Notes: a model not told the origin generated them from the sequence alone. A stretch of 64,000 nucleotides of DNA from Vibrio maritimus (GCF_021441885.1 NZ_CP090438.1:1798001-1862000); one strand, 5' to 3'. Shown: positions 25,570 to 36,299, counted from the first letter of the stretch. Made by a program: numbers and translations.

Positions 25570-26874
25570 CTATGCTACTAAACTAATTACGCTATCTTCT
25601 TGACCGTATAATTTGGTGATATCCCCTGCTTGAGGCTCTATCCAGTCAGACGGTCTTTGCTGACTAAAATCAATTTCTATAACTTGTAATAAAGGAACTA
25701 CGTTATCCTTACCGTGCCCTTTGAGGTTTTGAAGTTGAGCTTTAGAAAATCCAACTTCCAATAATGGATTTAATTGGTTATAAAATGACTTTTTATTTGA
25801 TTTACTAAAAGAATCAAAAACTGCGTGATAACCATCGCTAACAAGAGAACGATAGAATCTAAATATTCTATCTGCCTTAGAATAAGTAATATTGCCTTTC
25901 TTAGTGACAGTAAAAAATTCTTTCTTTAGTGTGTTATGTACTTGTTCATCATTAAATATGTTCATTTTTTGACCCTCCAATGCCTCCATTAATGGCGAAA
26001 ATGCTTTAATCCAAATATCTTTAATTAAACAACGTCCGTCTTTTTCATACTCTAATTGAAACCGACAAGCTTCAAATAGGTTTTTGGGTATATTAAACTC
26101 ATCTAAATATCTACGCTTAGCACTTGCTTCAAAGCGGATTAAATTTCTAGCAAAGTTAATTAATTCAGGGTTAGACATAACATCAATAACTCTATCATGC
26201 GTACGGTCTCCCTTTTCCTGTAAAGAACGCAAGCTATTAAGCTGTCTATTAAATTCACAACCCTTTAAATATGCCTTTCTATCTACATGACGTGAGCCAC
26301 GACTAAAGTAACAAGTAGTTTCATGTTCATTTCTAACACTAGCTCTCATATGCTTATTGGAGACTGATTTTAACTGACCAATAACTTGCTTAGCTTGTAA
26401 ATCTGTTTTTGCTCTAGCTGAAAATGTGCAATCTATAGCATCTAGTGTAGTTCTATAGATGTCTAACATTTCGTAAAAATCTGGATAAGCATGATAAAGA
26501 GCCATGAGCATTTCATAAGAACCGACCACCATCTGAGTAGAGCCGTAAACGTTATGACCTTGAAGAATTTTAGCTGGAGAGGCTTTTAGCTCGACACAGG
26601 CATCTCGTAACTTTGTACCTTGAAAAATTTTGAACGCAATACCAGTAAAAGAAGTCGGAAGCGTTTGATATGGGTGACGCAAATCTGCAACTTCAAGCTC
26701 ATCCTGAGAGCCTGAGCCAGTAAAAAAAATAGACTTAGCTTCAAGACCAACACCCCCAATCAAAGAGCAAGCACGTATATCAACATAAGATACAAACTCA
26801 CCCTTAGAACTTTGTTGAGTTTCCAAAAGATAGTCTTGCTTGAATGGTATTGAAATTTTAAGCATGTCTATCAT
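25570..26874 (-). CDS. Replication initiator, RstA/gene II-like (copy 2)
   Basis: Start at the ATG behind AAGGGG, as for 16219-17523; an upstream ATG would extend it to 26892. Confidence 0.87.
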   Translation of the reverse strand: MIDMLKISIPFKQDYLLETQQSSKGEFVSYVDIRACSLIGGVGLEAKSIFFTGSGSQDELEVADLRHPYQTLPTSFTGIAFKIFQGTKLRDACVELKASPAKILQGHNVYGSTQMVVGSYEMLMALYHAYPDFYEMLDIYRTTLDAIDCTFSARAKTDLQAKQVIGQLKSVSNKHMRASVRNEHETTCYFSRGSRHVDRKAYLKGCEFNRQLNSLRSLQEKGDRTHDRVIDVMSNPELINFARNLIRFEASAKRRYLDEFNIPKNLFEACRFQLEYEKDGRCLIKDIWIKAFSPLMEALEGQKMNIFNDEQVHNTLKKEFFTVTKKGNITYSKADRIFRFYRSLVSDGYHAVFDSFSKSNKKSFYNQLNPLLEVGFSKAQLQNLKGHGKDNVVPLLQVIEIDFSQQRPSDWIEPQAGDITKLYGQEDSVISLVA

Positions 26875-26948
26875 GAGACCCCTTCTATACATCCATACCT
26901 ACATTTATCTATAGAATCGACCATGAAAATCAATCTGTCCATACAAAA

Positions 26949-26967
26949 ATACATGTATACACGTGTA
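26949..26967. promoter_or_regulatory. Paired palindromic operator (copy 2)
   Basis: Same two 10-bp palindromes as at 17598-17616. Confidence 0.6.
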
Positions 26968-27019
26968 ACTGTGTTAGAAATCACATAAAATACAAAAAAA
27001 TGTAAAGGTATGAAGAACC

Positions 27020-27205
27020 ATGACACAACGAACAACTATGCAAGTAACAGAGAAAAGAAAGCAGAAGCTAGAAAGAGCAGCTATAGAGATAAGCTACAGA
27101 ACGGGAAAGCCGATAAAATGGACTGAACTAGCAAACAAACTTTTCGACGAAAAATTAGATGAACTGAAAAAAGACATGATAAATGAACGTGGCATAACAA
27201 AATGA
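27020..27205 (+). CDS. Probable ribbon-helix-helix repressor (copy 2)
   Basis: 61 residues, identical to the gene at 17669; divergent from the rep of this copy. Confidence 0.72.
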   Translation: MTQRTTMQVTEKRKQKLERAAIEISYRTGKPIKWTELANKLFDEKLDELKKDMINERGITK

Positions 27206-27258
27206 CACAAGAGCCCAGGAGATCAAATAGGAAGTGAAAGTGTAATATTTACACAAAA

Positions 27259-27281
27259 GTACACTATTAAAGATAGTGTAC
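27259..27281. other. Hairpin after the repressor gene (copy 2)
   Basis: 9-bp perfect stem as at 17908. Confidence 0.6.
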
Positions 27282-27298
27282 CCTCTCTTTGCATTAGC

Positions 27299-27373
27299 GA
27301 AAGCTAATCCACAAAATCAAGGCAACCACCCCGCAAGCGGGGCCCCCTCCTTTAATTTTGTGGATTAGCTTTC
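27299..27373. other. Nested hairpin, putative origin/packaging signal (copy 2)
   Basis: 19-bp outer and 6-bp inner stem as at 17948; lies in the gene-free 27206-27588. Confidence 0.65.
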
Positions 27374-27588
27374 TTAACTGAAAAATCGACGGGTTGCAGT
27401 GGCAGAAATCGCCTCTTTCGTGGTGAGTCTCTGCAAGGCTGGCTTAACAGAAAGGAAGGGTATTTATTTTTTGTCTTTGAATGGAGATTGGCTTCGGGCG
27501 TTTGGAGGAGTCATACCCAAGAACTACAACAAGCGCCCTTTTATCGCTGCGCGATGAAGTTAGATTTAGGGTTCAACTGCTTTCTTAG

Positions 27589-27837
27589 TTAAATGATAGG
27601 CCTAAAACGAATTACATGATTATCTCGAATTGTAATCGTTTCACCTCTGCGATTCTCACTCAATTTTTCTTTTCTGGTTTTTGCCAAGAAATCACCAAGC
27701 TCTGAAATCTCGATAAATTCACGATCTAACAAAGCCCTGGCCATTTCATCAAAAGTTACTTCAAAAAGAACAGAAATGCTCTTTTGGTCTAAGTCGTACT
27801 TAGTTGAAATTCTTGAGATTAATTCAGTTTTGTTCAT
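27589..27837 (-). CDS. Phage HU/IHF-like protein (copy 2)
   Basis: 82 residues, identical to the gene at 18238. Confidence 0.78.
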   Translation of the reverse strand: MNKTELISRISTKYDLDQKSISVLFEVTFDEMARALLDREFIEISELGDFLAKTRKEKLSENRRGETITIRDNHVIRFRPII

Positions 27838-27891
27838 TGTGGCTTACCTCATTCACATAAGAATAACTACAATACCACACCGTCATAACTT

Positions 27892-27919
27892 AATGCGCAT
27901 TATCGAAATTATGTTACGG
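27892..27919 (+). other. attP2 dif-like element (copy 2)
   Basis: Same arms and centre as at 18541-18568. Confidence 0.8.
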
Positions 27920-28023
27920 GCTAACCTTGTAAAACGATTCTCCCTCCTAGCATGCACGGCCTTGACAGACCGACATTGAGCAAGTCTATCGCCCACTTTT
28001 TACTGCTGTTAGGCAAAGCAAAC

Positions 28024-28056
28024 CCTCAACATAATTCCATGCAGATAATACGCACT
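28024..28056 (-). other. attP1-like junction between copies 2 and 3
   Basis: XerC arm, 11-nt spacer and XerD-like arm as at 18673. Confidence 0.82.
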
Positions 28057-28075
28057 AAATCTGTAAGCGCAAAGT

Positions 28076-29590
28076 TGTAATGTCACTATTTACCAAAGTT
28101 AAAATGTCTCTTTAGCTCGTGGTCACTAAGCTTTACTTACAACCAGCTAAGGATGCGTTTAAGATGCTAGTGACTATGAATGATTCTGATATCAATCGTT
28201 TTAAAGTAATCCAAGATGTTTGCGATCGTAGGATCCGACGAGTCGACGCGGCAGACATCCTTGATTTGAGTGTTCGCCAAGTTCAGAGGCTTATGAATCG
28301 CCTGAGGGAATTCGGTGCTGTAGGATTGACTCACCAAGCTCGAGGTAAGCCAAGTAATAACCGCTATCCTAGTGACTACCGAGACACAGTTTTAAAACTG
28401 ATTCGTGATCACTATTCTGATTTTTCTCCAACGCTTGCTAGAGAAAAACTATTGGAGTTACATAGCCTTCCAGTATCTAACGAGACCTTACGAAGTTGGA
28501 TGATTGCAGATGGTTTATGGACGCCACATTCGCAACGCAAGCCTAAAGTTTACCAACCTCGCTACCGACGTGATTGTTTGGGCGAGCTCGTTCAAATTGA
28601 TGGCTCTCACCATGATTGGTTTGAAGGACGCGCTGACAAATGTTGTTTACTGGTCTTTATCGATGATGCGACTGGCCGCCTGATGAATTTAAGGTTCAGC
28701 GAAACCGAATCGGCCTTTGATTACATGCTAACAACGAGAGAATATCTTAATGAACACGGCAAACCCGTAGCGTTCTACAGCGATAAGCATTCGATTTTTC
28801 GGGTGAATCAGGAAAAGCAAAAACAAGTCGGTCAAACTCAATATGCCCGTGTATTAAAAGAGTTAGGTATTGAACTGATATGTGCGAACAGCTCTCAAGC
28901 TAAAGGTCGTGTGGAGCGAGTAAACTTGACGCTACAAGACCGACTCGTCAAAGAGATGCGCTTACAAGGAATTAACACCATCGAAGAAGCGAATGCTTGG
29001 CTTCCCTACTTCATTGCCGATTTCAATCGACGCTTTGCTAAGCCGGCAATGTATCCGAAAAACATGCATCGAAAAGTGCGTGAAACCACACAGGAACTCG
29101 ACGATATTTTCAGTTGGCAAGAAATACGTAAACTCTCTAAATCGTTGACATTTCAATATGACAAAGTGGTTTATCTTATTGAGCCAAATGAAGAAAATAC
29201 TCGCTTAGTTCACGAGCATGTCAAAGTCTTAGACTATCCCAACGGAGACATTGCGATTGTGTATGGCCACAGAAAGTTGGAATTCAAAATTTTCGATAAG
29301 CTTGAGCATGTTCAACAAACCCAAATTGTCGACAACAAGCGATTAGGTCAAGTACTAAAGTTTGCTCAACAGCAGCAAGAAGAATTCGAGCGACAACAGA
29401 AACGCACACGGAGCAAAAAAGCCCCTAAACGCAGAGCTCAACAAAGAGCGCTTCAGGAACAACTAAGGGCTATAAACCCAGTTCTCATCACACCAGAAAC
29501 CTTCAAAGCATCTAAGAGTAAAACCTAACTCACCTACTCTATTTAGCTCATAAAGAGACATTTCTACCTGGGAGAAAAGAGGACATTTTA
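28076..29590 (+). mobile_element. ISNCY/IS1202-like insertion sequence, prophage copy 3
   Basis: Same element and position as the IS at 9374. Confidence 0.7.
28119..29528 (+). CDS. DDE transposase, ISNCY/IS1202-like (copy 3)
   Basis: 469 residues, identical to that at 9417. Confidence 0.88.
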   Translation: MVTKLYLQPAKDAFKMLVTMNDSDINRFKVIQDVCDRRIRRVDAADILDLSVRQVQRLMNRLREFGAVGLTHQARGKPSNNRYPSDYRDTVLKLIRDHYSDFSPTLAREKLLELHSLPVSNETLRSWMIADGLWTPHSQRKPKVYQPRYRRDCLGELVQIDGSHHDWFEGRADKCCLLVFIDDATGRLMNLRFSETESAFDYMLTTREYLNEHGKPVAFYSDKHSIFRVNQEKQKQVGQTQYARVLKELGIELICANSSQAKGRVERVNLTLQDRLVKEMRLQGINTIEEANAWLPYFIADFNRRFAKPAMYPKNMHRKVRETTQELDDIFSWQEIRKLSKSLTFQYDKVVYLIEPNEENTRLVHEHVKVLDYPNGDIAIVYGHRKLEFKIFDKLEHVQQTQIVDNKRLGQVLKFAQQQQEEFERQQKRTRSKKAPKRRAQQRALQEQLRAINPVLITPETFKASKSKT

Positions 29591-29742
29591 AAATGGGATT
29601 GACAAAATCGAATTTATCCAAAACAGCATTTTATCCTGTGGTTATCCCGTCAAACTTCACAAAATCCACTATCGAGACCCAAACCGGTCATGACTTTATA
29701 CTGCCACCTCCGCTCTCAATGCGAAAAACTTAGCACAAAATA

Positions 29743-29775
29743 AAATGACATACCAATCGACTCAGTATGTCATTT
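29743..29775 (-). terminator. Phage operon terminator (copy 3)
   Basis: Same 11-bp stem as at 11041. Confidence 0.8.
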
Positions 29776-29802
29776 TTTTACTCTGTCCATTCTTTACAAC
29801 GG

Positions 29803-30312
29803 TTACGGCTCGTCCAGTAACCCAAGCTTTTTAGCCACCTTTATTAGGTCGAATGGCTGTTGAAATTGAGCTTGTATCTTTTGCACTTCCAAAATGTCGA
29901 GTCCTGAAATTTCCGAACTATAATCCACGTTTTCAACAAGATTGAGACTACTTCGAATTTCATCCAAAGTCATACCATTAGGGTATTCTTCAGATCGAAT
30001 GGTTATCTGTGGGTATTGGTCTAAAATCTCAACCACTTTCAAACGTTCTTGTTCCGAGCACTTTTCTCTATTGTCCAAAGAAAGATATAGAAGCACCTTT
30101 TTTTTATCGTCATTTCCTAATGATGAAAACCAGCTTGTAGTTGGAAATCTTTTTGAAGCCGCTCTTGATTGAAGTAAACAATACTCAACTCGATTACCAT
30201 AAGCTTGCATAGCATCAGACAAAGCTAAAGAACGTAACTCATTAGAGCCAGCATAAGAAAAAGGTAAGAAACACATTAAAAATAAGCAGGTTAAACCTTT
30301 ACAAAGCCGCAT
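29803..30312 (-). CDS. Secreted cargo protein, 169 aa (copy 3)
   Basis: Identical translation to the gene at 11101, signal peptide included. Confidence 0.75.
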   Translation of the reverse strand: MRLCKGLTCLFLMCFLPFSYAGSNELRSLALSDAMQAYGNRVEYCLLQSRAASKRFPTTSWFSSLGNDDKKKVLLYLSLDNREKCSEQERLKVVEILDQYPQITIRSEEYPNGMTLDEIRSSLNLVENVDYSSEISGLDILEVQKIQAQFQQPFDLIKVAKKLGLLDEP

Positions 30313-30640
30313 TTGATACGCACCTCCAAAATTCGCCCTCAGCAGTATAACTACCAGTTCTTAAGCTCATGGTTTCCGCAATAGAAAATACACGCCCTTT
30401 TGCAGTTTTATTAATAGCGTTCAGAGTTTTACTAAACTCAACCCAATCATAGCCAGCTATACTCAGCATGGTTTGACTCGTATTTGCTTTACCAAGAAAC
30501 AAATCAAACAATGGAACGGTGCTCGTTGCAACTGCTAGCATGTTCGCCCTATCTACGATATCTCTAATCTCATCAACTGCCTCTATACTTTCACGAGACA
30601 ATTTTAAATTATCAATCCGACAATACCCTACATTTGCCAT
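30299..30640 (-). CDS. Hypothetical cargo protein, 113 aa (copy 3)
   Basis: Identical translation to the gene at 11597. Confidence 0.65.
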   Translation of the reverse strand: MANVGYCRIDNLKLSRESIEAVDEIRDIVDRANMLAVATSTVPLFDLFLGKANTSQTMLSIAGYDWVEFSKTLNAINKTAKGRVFSIAETMSLRTGSYTAEGEFWRCVSNAAL

Positions 30641-30689
30641 TTATTAAGCCCTTATGAAACCAATATAGTATCGTAAATCTTACTATACA

Positions 30690-30845
30690 CTAAGAAGCCT
30701 TTTCTAATCTCCTCTCAAGCTCTCGAATAACACGGCAAAGCTCAACAATTCGCTCAAACATTAAAGACGAAGGCTCACGTTCGTAAGCCTCCATAGCTAA
30801 AGCTAATTCATCACGCAAACGAGATAAAGAAAAATCCAAAACCAT
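30690..30845 (-). CDS. Small helical protein, 51 aa (copy 3)
   Basis: TAG-ATG junction with zot, as at 11988. Confidence 0.6.
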   Translation of the reverse strand: MVLDFSLSRLRDELALAMEAYEREPSSLMFERIVELCRVIRELERRLEKAS

Positions 30846-32021
30846 CTAGTCACCACCAAACGCCGATGAAAAAGACGAAGCTAAATCAATATTAGGATGT
30901 TGGCCTGTAGGCCGTTCACCCTCGCAGTAAACGAAATCTGAATAGCCCTCAAACTTCAATTCAACCAAACAAGGACCCATTACCGCCACATCATAGCCTG
31001 CCATATATAAGTCCTGAAGCTTCAAGGGGAATTCATAACGAGATTTATTCACTGCCTTAAAATAAACCTCTGTTTGTCGATGCAAACGCCCTCTATCGTC
31101 TTTGTAGAACGAATCAGACGACCCTGTGATAGCCAGTTGAAGTTTACCAAATGGATGCACTGTATCAGCCTTACGCTGCCTAGAAGACGGTCTTTTCTTC
31201 TCTGGCTCTGAATTTTGCTTATCTTCCACTACGACACGCTTAGATTCTACTACGGGCTCAGGCTCTGATTTGTTGCCAAACAACGCTAAACCACTCGTTA
31301 TAGACATAGGCAACGCAATGATAATTGCAGGGATACCTACCCAGAAATACCAACGCTTCCAGATAGGCTTAATGTCACTAGCGTGAGCTTCATTCACCGA
31401 TTGGTCAGATTGAGTATGCGAAGTATAGAACGGGAAAAATCGAGGCTTATATGTTCGAACGTTGGTGTTCAACTCAGCAGGCCGACCCTCAGCACCGTCT
31501 AATACTTTTTGCGTATAAGTTTTATCAGACCCAGCTGCGGAATGCTTCGACACTCGATACTGAATTTGTATCATTGCTCGAACATCTTTGTGAAGTTTTC
31601 CAAGGCTTTGAGTCATTAACAAAATATCATGGCCATAATGACGGTGCATCGACATATATTCCAATACATCCGCCAAATTCTCAGATGCTTTCTTGCCTCT
31701 GCCTTGACTAGGTAAAACAAAGTGACATTCATCAATGACGAACAATGCACCAACGCCCTCGTCATTCTTCCACTCGTCAGACGTAAAACAATCCTTTGTA
31801 GAGAAAGCTTTGACCGCCCCAACCTCACGGGAATAGCTATCTTCTCGAACCTCGATAAGATCTAATATTTCCTTGCCAAAAACCGATTCGAAATGATCTA
31901 AATTTAAAGGCACATTAGTGATAACTTTGCGCCCTTCCTTAAGCGCAGGAATGATGTGATACACCACAGATTCGTAAGATTTACCCGAACCTGGTCTACC
32001 CACGATAATGTTAATTGGCAT
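30846..32021 (-). CDS. zot: Zot/pI-family assembly ATPase (copy 3)
   Basis: 391 residues, identical to the protein at 12144. Confidence 0.92.
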   Translation of the reverse strand: MPINIIVGRPGSGKSYESVVYHIIPALKEGRKVITNVPLNLDHFESVFGKEILDLIEVREDSYSREVGAVKAFSTKDCFTSDEWKNDEGVGALFVIDECHFVLPSQGRGKKASENLADVLEYMSMHRHYGHDILLMTQSLGKLHKDVRAMIQIQYRVSKHSAAGSDKTYTQKVLDGAEGRPAELNTNVRTYKPRFFPFYTSHTQSDQSVNEAHASDIKPIWKRWYFWVGIPAIIIALPMSITSGLALFGNKSEPEPVVESKRVVVEDKQNSEPEKKRPSSRQRKADTVHPFGKLQLAITGSSDSFYKDDRGRLHRQTEVYFKAVNKSRYEFPLKLQDLYMAGYDVAVMGPCLVELKFEGYSDFVYCEGERPTGQHPNIDLASSFSSAFGGD

Positions 32022-32031
32022 CAGTCACCCC

Positions 32032-32349
32032 CTAAGAACCTAAACGTGTAAACGGAATAATCTGCAAACCTAGACGAATCAAGATTGCAGACACGATAAT
32101 TACACTTGCTTCATTCACGCCCACTAAAGCCATGATAGATTTTGCTTCGTCAGGAATCAGGTCGATATATTGAATCACGTTCAAGGCCGAAAACGCCGAA
32201 CCAAAACCATTGATAGCAACTAAAGCTATCGATAACACGCTATCAAAAAAGAATATGCCAATATCTTTCAACAAATCGTAGAGCGACAATAAAATAGACA
32301 AGCAAAAGTTAACAAAGTCATTCCAACGCTCAGCAAACCAATCCAACAT
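32032..32349 (-). CDS. DUF2523/pVI-like minor coat protein (copy 3)
   Basis: 105 residues from the GGAGG-preceded ATG, as at 13330. Confidence 0.85.
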   Translation of the reverse strand: MLDWFAERWNDFVNFCLSILLSLYDLLKDIGIFFFDSVLSIALVAINGFGSAFSALNVIQYIDLIPDEAKSIMALVGVNEASVIIVSAILIRLGLQIIPFTRLGS

Positions 32350-32350
32350 A

Positions 32351-34045
32351 CTAACCTCCAAATACTAAGCGACGTGCTAAAAGTGCAGCCGTAAATAAAA
32401 TGAACGCTCTAATCGCCAACCATACACGGCTATCAATTTCGATAGGCTGACAACCAAAATCAACAAAACCCAAATCAAAACACATCGTCCAAGTAGGAAT
32501 CCCTTCTGACACATAACTTAATTTAAAGGAATTGACCCAGCCAGATAAGGCTGTATTTTGAAAGTCATTATTAAAATTATTCCAAACACCTTGAAAGCCA
32601 TTTGGATAATTGGAAGTCCAAAAGCTTGAAGCTCTGCTACTATCAGGAGTCGTACTTATAGGAACGGTAGTTGTAGATAAACCCCCTATTAATTCATTTG
32701 TTCTATCAATCCTCTCTTCAACCCCAGTCATATCAACATCAACGTTAATATTCATATTTTCTAGAAGTTGATTTGTCATATCTAAACGTGATTCGATACC
32801 TGTTAAGTTTGAAACAGCAACGACACTACCGCCCTCAATAGGCGGGTCAATTGGAGGGTATATCGGTGGGTCAACTGGAACATCAATATCAACTATTGGT
32901 TTAACACCATCGACAATAGGCTTAATAATATCTTCTGCAATAGTATCGGTATCAGGGTCACCCGTTAATATTCCAGAAATAACAGAATTAATAGCATCAC
33001 CATAAATAGGGTCGAAAATTGGCGGAAGCGGTCTATCAGAAGGCAATGACACAGGAGGGAGTCCAATAGCAGGAGGAATAGGAATGTTGTTATCATCAAC
33101 AGGGATAACCACCGTATTATCGACAAAATATTGAGGAGGAACATCGACACAACCATCATTACCGCAATAACTTACGTCAGGGTCACTAAAATACCAAACA
33201 GGAATTTCATCATTGACTGCTTCATTATCTAAAACATCCTCAATTGCACCTTCCATTACAGAATCTTGTGTGGAAGCTACAGGAAATAATACTTCAATTT
33301 CATTAATGCTTACACGATTTTTAATTGTTAACTCGCCATTAAAATGAACCTCATGGAAAAACTCACCCTTTAAGATAAAGGAATTACCTGACATCCCCCA
33401 GTGAATAATAGAGTGACTATCGAAACAACTTTTACGTCCTTGCTCTTCACCAACAGTCACCCATTGACCACAATCTGGCTCAAGATTATTATTTTCCCAT
33501 GAGCGATATTTTAACCACCAATTATCAGATAACGCCTGTCCACAATCAAATAAAGTGTTTTTCCCGTTTTCATCAGCAAAACCAACGTTAATAGGACAAA
33601 CTAATTTAGTTCCTGTTTTATACAAACCTTTATCCCACGTAGAAGACCAACTACCATCTGCCATTTTAAAAGAAACACTCTTACCGCAATAATCCGATAA
33701 GAAACATTCGTCATCCTTGATTACCATCTCTCCGCCATCAAGATGAAAACCAACTTTTTCTAATGCATACGCCCAAGTTCCCCAAGGTCTAAGCGCATAT
33801 TCAGAAGTCATATAATCTTTTATCATTGGAGTGGTAGCAACGGCGGCTGTAGCTAAAACACCTAAATCAGCACCATAATTAACCGCCATGCGAGCAACCA
33901 ATGTTCTACCTGTCCACATCGCTGCTTGACCAGTCAGACCAACAACGACAGGAAAAAAAGCACGAGCTGGACGAACGGGAATATAAACAATGAAAAAACA
34001 AAGAAAATATATCGATAGCCGCTTAATAATCATTTTGCCCACCAT
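32351..34045 (-). CDS. pIII-like adsorption protein (copy 3)
   Basis: 564 residues, identical to the protein at 13649. Confidence 0.85.
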   Translation of the reverse strand: MVGKMIIKRLSIYFLCFFIVYIPVRPARAFFPVVVGLTGQAAMWTGRTLVARMAVNYGADLGVLATAAVATTPMIKDYMTSEYALRPWGTWAYALEKVGFHLDGGEMVIKDDECFLSDYCGKSVSFKMADGSWSSTWDKGLYKTGTKLVCPINVGFADENGKNTLFDCGQALSDNWWLKYRSWENNNLEPDCGQWVTVGEEQGRKSCFDSHSIIHWGMSGNSFILKGEFFHEVHFNGELTIKNRVSINEIEVLFPVASTQDSVMEGAIEDVLDNEAVNDEIPVWYFSDPDVSYCGNDGCVDVPPQYFVDNTVVIPVDDNNIPIPPAIGLPPVSLPSDRPLPPIFDPIYGDAINSVISGILTGDPDTDTIAEDIIKPIVDGVKPIVDIDVPVDPPIYPPIDPPIEGGSVVAVSNLTGIESRLDMTNQLLENMNINVDVDMTGVEERIDRTNELIGGLSTTTVPISTTPDSSRASSFWTSNYPNGFQGVWNNFNNDFQNTALSGWVNSFKLSYVSEGIPTWTMCFDLGFVDFGCQPIEIDSRVWLAIRAFILFTAALLARRLVFGG

Positions 34046-34069
34046 AAAAAAAGGGGCTTAAACGCCCCT
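34046..34069 (-). terminator. Attenuating terminator before pIII (copy 3)
   Basis: Same hairpin and T-run as at 15344. Confidence 0.85.
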
Positions 34070-34156
34070 CATACCTAACACAAATGCTATTCCAGCTAGA
34101 CCGCCGATAACCATAACAGCGGAATAGAACTGGAGGGTAGATACCGCAACAATCAT
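34058..34156 (-). CDS. 32-aa membrane protein (copy 3)
   Basis: Same ATGA-coupled ORF as at 15356. Confidence 0.7.
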   Translation of the reverse strand: MIVAVSTLQFYSAVMVIGGLAGIAFVLGMRGV

Positions 34157-34365
34157 GCTCGACTAACGAGACGTTTAGCTAGGCTAATACCCTTAACAGC
34201 TAGCGCAATACCAACAATGACCACACCGGTAGTACCAATAAACGCTGTTACAGTAGAAAGGTCTACTGCTGCAAAAATTGAATCGATAGTTGTAGTGTCA
34301 GCCATTGCTTGAGGTGCAAGAGAAGCAAGAGTTAACGCTGCTATAGTTGAAGCTGCTTTTTTCAT
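34153..34365 (-). CDS. Major coat protein pVIII-like (copy 3)
   Basis: 70-residue precursor, identical to that at 15451. Confidence 0.92.
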   Translation of the reverse strand: MKKAASTIAALTLASLAPQAMADTTTIDSIFAAVDLSTVTAFIGTTGVVIVGIALAVKGISLAKRLVSRA

Positions 34366-34377
34366 AATAAAATCCCT

Positions 34378-34614
34378 CTATACGAGTTGTATCATTTTTT
34401 TAGCTATGCCAATGACAAAGCCACCAAAATAACCTACCACTACAACCGCACCAAAAGCCCAAGCGAAAACTAATCCAATATCGGACGATGATACAAAAAC
34501 GTGTGATAAATTATATTCATCGGCAGTCTGTAGAACATACGTAGAGCAATTTTCGATAGGTGTTTCACTAACATATAAAAAATCATCTACAGTTTTTTCA
34601 ATACAAATTGCCAT
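34378..34614 (-). CDS. Small phage membrane protein, 78 aa (copy 3)
   Basis: Identical to the gene at 15676. Confidence 0.75.
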   Translation of the reverse strand: MAICIEKTVDDFLYVSETPIENCSTYVLQTADEYNLSHVFVSSSDIGLVFAWAFGAVVVVGYFGGFVIGIAKKMIQLV

Positions 34615-34623
34615 AATTAGAAC

Positions 34624-34911
34624 CTAAGTATTAGAAGCTACAGGAATTAGAGTAATATTACGCTCAAACTCTAAACGACCAAATTGACCTACTTTAAAAG
34701 ACGTTTGGTCTAGGTAATATTTACCCGATGCATAATGTGTTTCATCTTCTTGAAGTGGTAAAGAAAATTCAACAGGGAAACGACCGCCAAGATGAACAAA
34801 GGCAACTTGACTATATAGTTTCATTTCTGCCCTATCGCCTTTAGGTGGAATGGTGCGAATGTCTTTTGTTTCATTATCTTTAAATATTTCTACTATTAAT
34901 GCGTTTTTCAT
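34624..34911 (-). CDS. ssDNA-binding protein, gene V-like (copy 3)
   Basis: Identical to the protein at 15922. Confidence 0.72.
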   Translation of the reverse strand: MKNALIVEIFKDNETKDIRTIPPKGDRAEMKLYSQVAFVHLGGRFPVEFSLPLQEDETHYASGKYYLDQTSFKVGQFGRLEFERNITLIPVASNT

Positions 34912-34920
34912 AATAATTAC

Positions 34921-36225
34921 CTATGCTACTAAACTAATTACGCTATCTTCTTGACCGTATAATTTGGTGATATCCCCTGCTTGAGGCTCTATCCAGTCAG
35001 ACGGTCTTTGCTGACTAAAATCAATTTCTATAACTTGTAATAAAGGAACTACGTTATCCTTACCGTGCCCTTTGAGGTTTTGAAGTTGAGCTTTAGAAAA
35101 TCCAACTTCCAATAATGGATTTAATTGGTTATAAAATGACTTTTTATTTGATTTACTAAAAGAATCAAAAACTGCGTGATAACCATCGCTAACAAGAGAA
35201 CGATAGAATCTAAATATTCTATCTGCCTTAGAATAAGTAATATTGCCTTTCTTAGTGACAGTAAAAAATTCTTTCTTTAGTGTGTTATGTACTTGTTCAT
35301 CATTAAATATGTTCATTTTTTGACCCTCCAATGCCTCCATTAATGGCGAAAATGCTTTAATCCAAATATCTTTAATTAAACAACGTCCGTCTTTTTCATA
35401 CTCTAATTGAAACCGACAAGCTTCAAATAGGTTTTTGGGTATATTAAACTCATCTAAATATCTACGCTTAGCACTTGCTTCAAAGCGGATTAAATTTCTA
35501 GCAAAGTTAATTAATTCAGGGTTAGACATAACATCAATAACTCTATCATGCGTACGGTCTCCCTTTTCCTGTAAAGAACGCAAGCTATTAAGCTGTCTAT
35601 TAAATTCACAACCCTTTAAATATGCCTTTCTATCTACATGACGTGAGCCACGACTAAAGTAACAAGTAGTTTCATGTTCATTTCTAACACTAGCTCTCAT
35701 ATGCTTATTGGAGACTGATTTTAACTGACCAATAACTTGCTTAGCTTGTAAATCTGTTTTTGCTCTAGCTGAAAATGTGCAATCTATAGCATCTAGTGTA
35801 GTTCTATAGATGTCTAACATTTCGTAAAAATCTGGATAAGCATGATAAAGAGCCATGAGCATTTCATAAGAACCGACCACCATCTGAGTAGAGCCGTAAA
35901 CGTTATGACCTTGAAGAATTTTAGCTGGAGAGGCTTTTAGCTCGACACAGGCATCTCGTAACTTTGTACCTTGAAAAATTTTGAACGCAATACCAGTAAA
36001 AGAAGTCGGAAGCGTTTGATATGGGTGACGCAAATCTGCAACTTCAAGCTCATCCTGAGAGCCTGAGCCAGTAAAAAAAATAGACTTAGCTTCAAGACCA
36101 ACACCCCCAATCAAAGAGCAAGCACGTATATCAACATAAGATACAAACTCACCCTTAGAACTTTGTTGAGTTTCCAAAAGATAGTCTTGCTTGAATGGTA
36201 TTGAAATTTTAAGCATGTCTATCAT
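34921..36225 (-). CDS. Replication initiator, RstA/gene II-like (copy 3)
   Basis: Start rule as for 16219-17523; a longer form would reach 36243. Confidence 0.87.
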   Translation of the reverse strand: MIDMLKISIPFKQDYLLETQQSSKGEFVSYVDIRACSLIGGVGLEAKSIFFTGSGSQDELEVADLRHPYQTLPTSFTGIAFKIFQGTKLRDACVELKASPAKILQGHNVYGSTQMVVGSYEMLMALYHAYPDFYEMLDIYRTTLDAIDCTFSARAKTDLQAKQVIGQLKSVSNKHMRASVRNEHETTCYFSRGSRHVDRKAYLKGCEFNRQLNSLRSLQEKGDRTHDRVIDVMSNPELINFARNLIRFEASAKRRYLDEFNIPKNLFEACRFQLEYEKDGRCLIKDIWIKAFSPLMEALEGQKMNIFNDEQVHNTLKKEFFTVTKKGNITYSKADRIFRFYRSLVSDGYHAVFDSFSKSNKKSFYNQLNPLLEVGFSKAQLQNLKGHGKDNVVPLLQVIEIDFSQQRPSDWIEPQAGDITKLYGQEDSVISLVA

Positions 36226-36299
36226 GAGACCCCTTCTATACATCCATACCTACATTTATCTATAGAATCGACCATGAAAATCAATCTGTCCATACAAAA

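Larger units (their letters stand above)
18692..28042 (-). mobile_element. Inovirus prophage copy 2
   Basis: Second 9,351-bp unit, same gene order and translations as copy 1. It is bounded on both sides by attP1-like junctions. Confidence 0.93.
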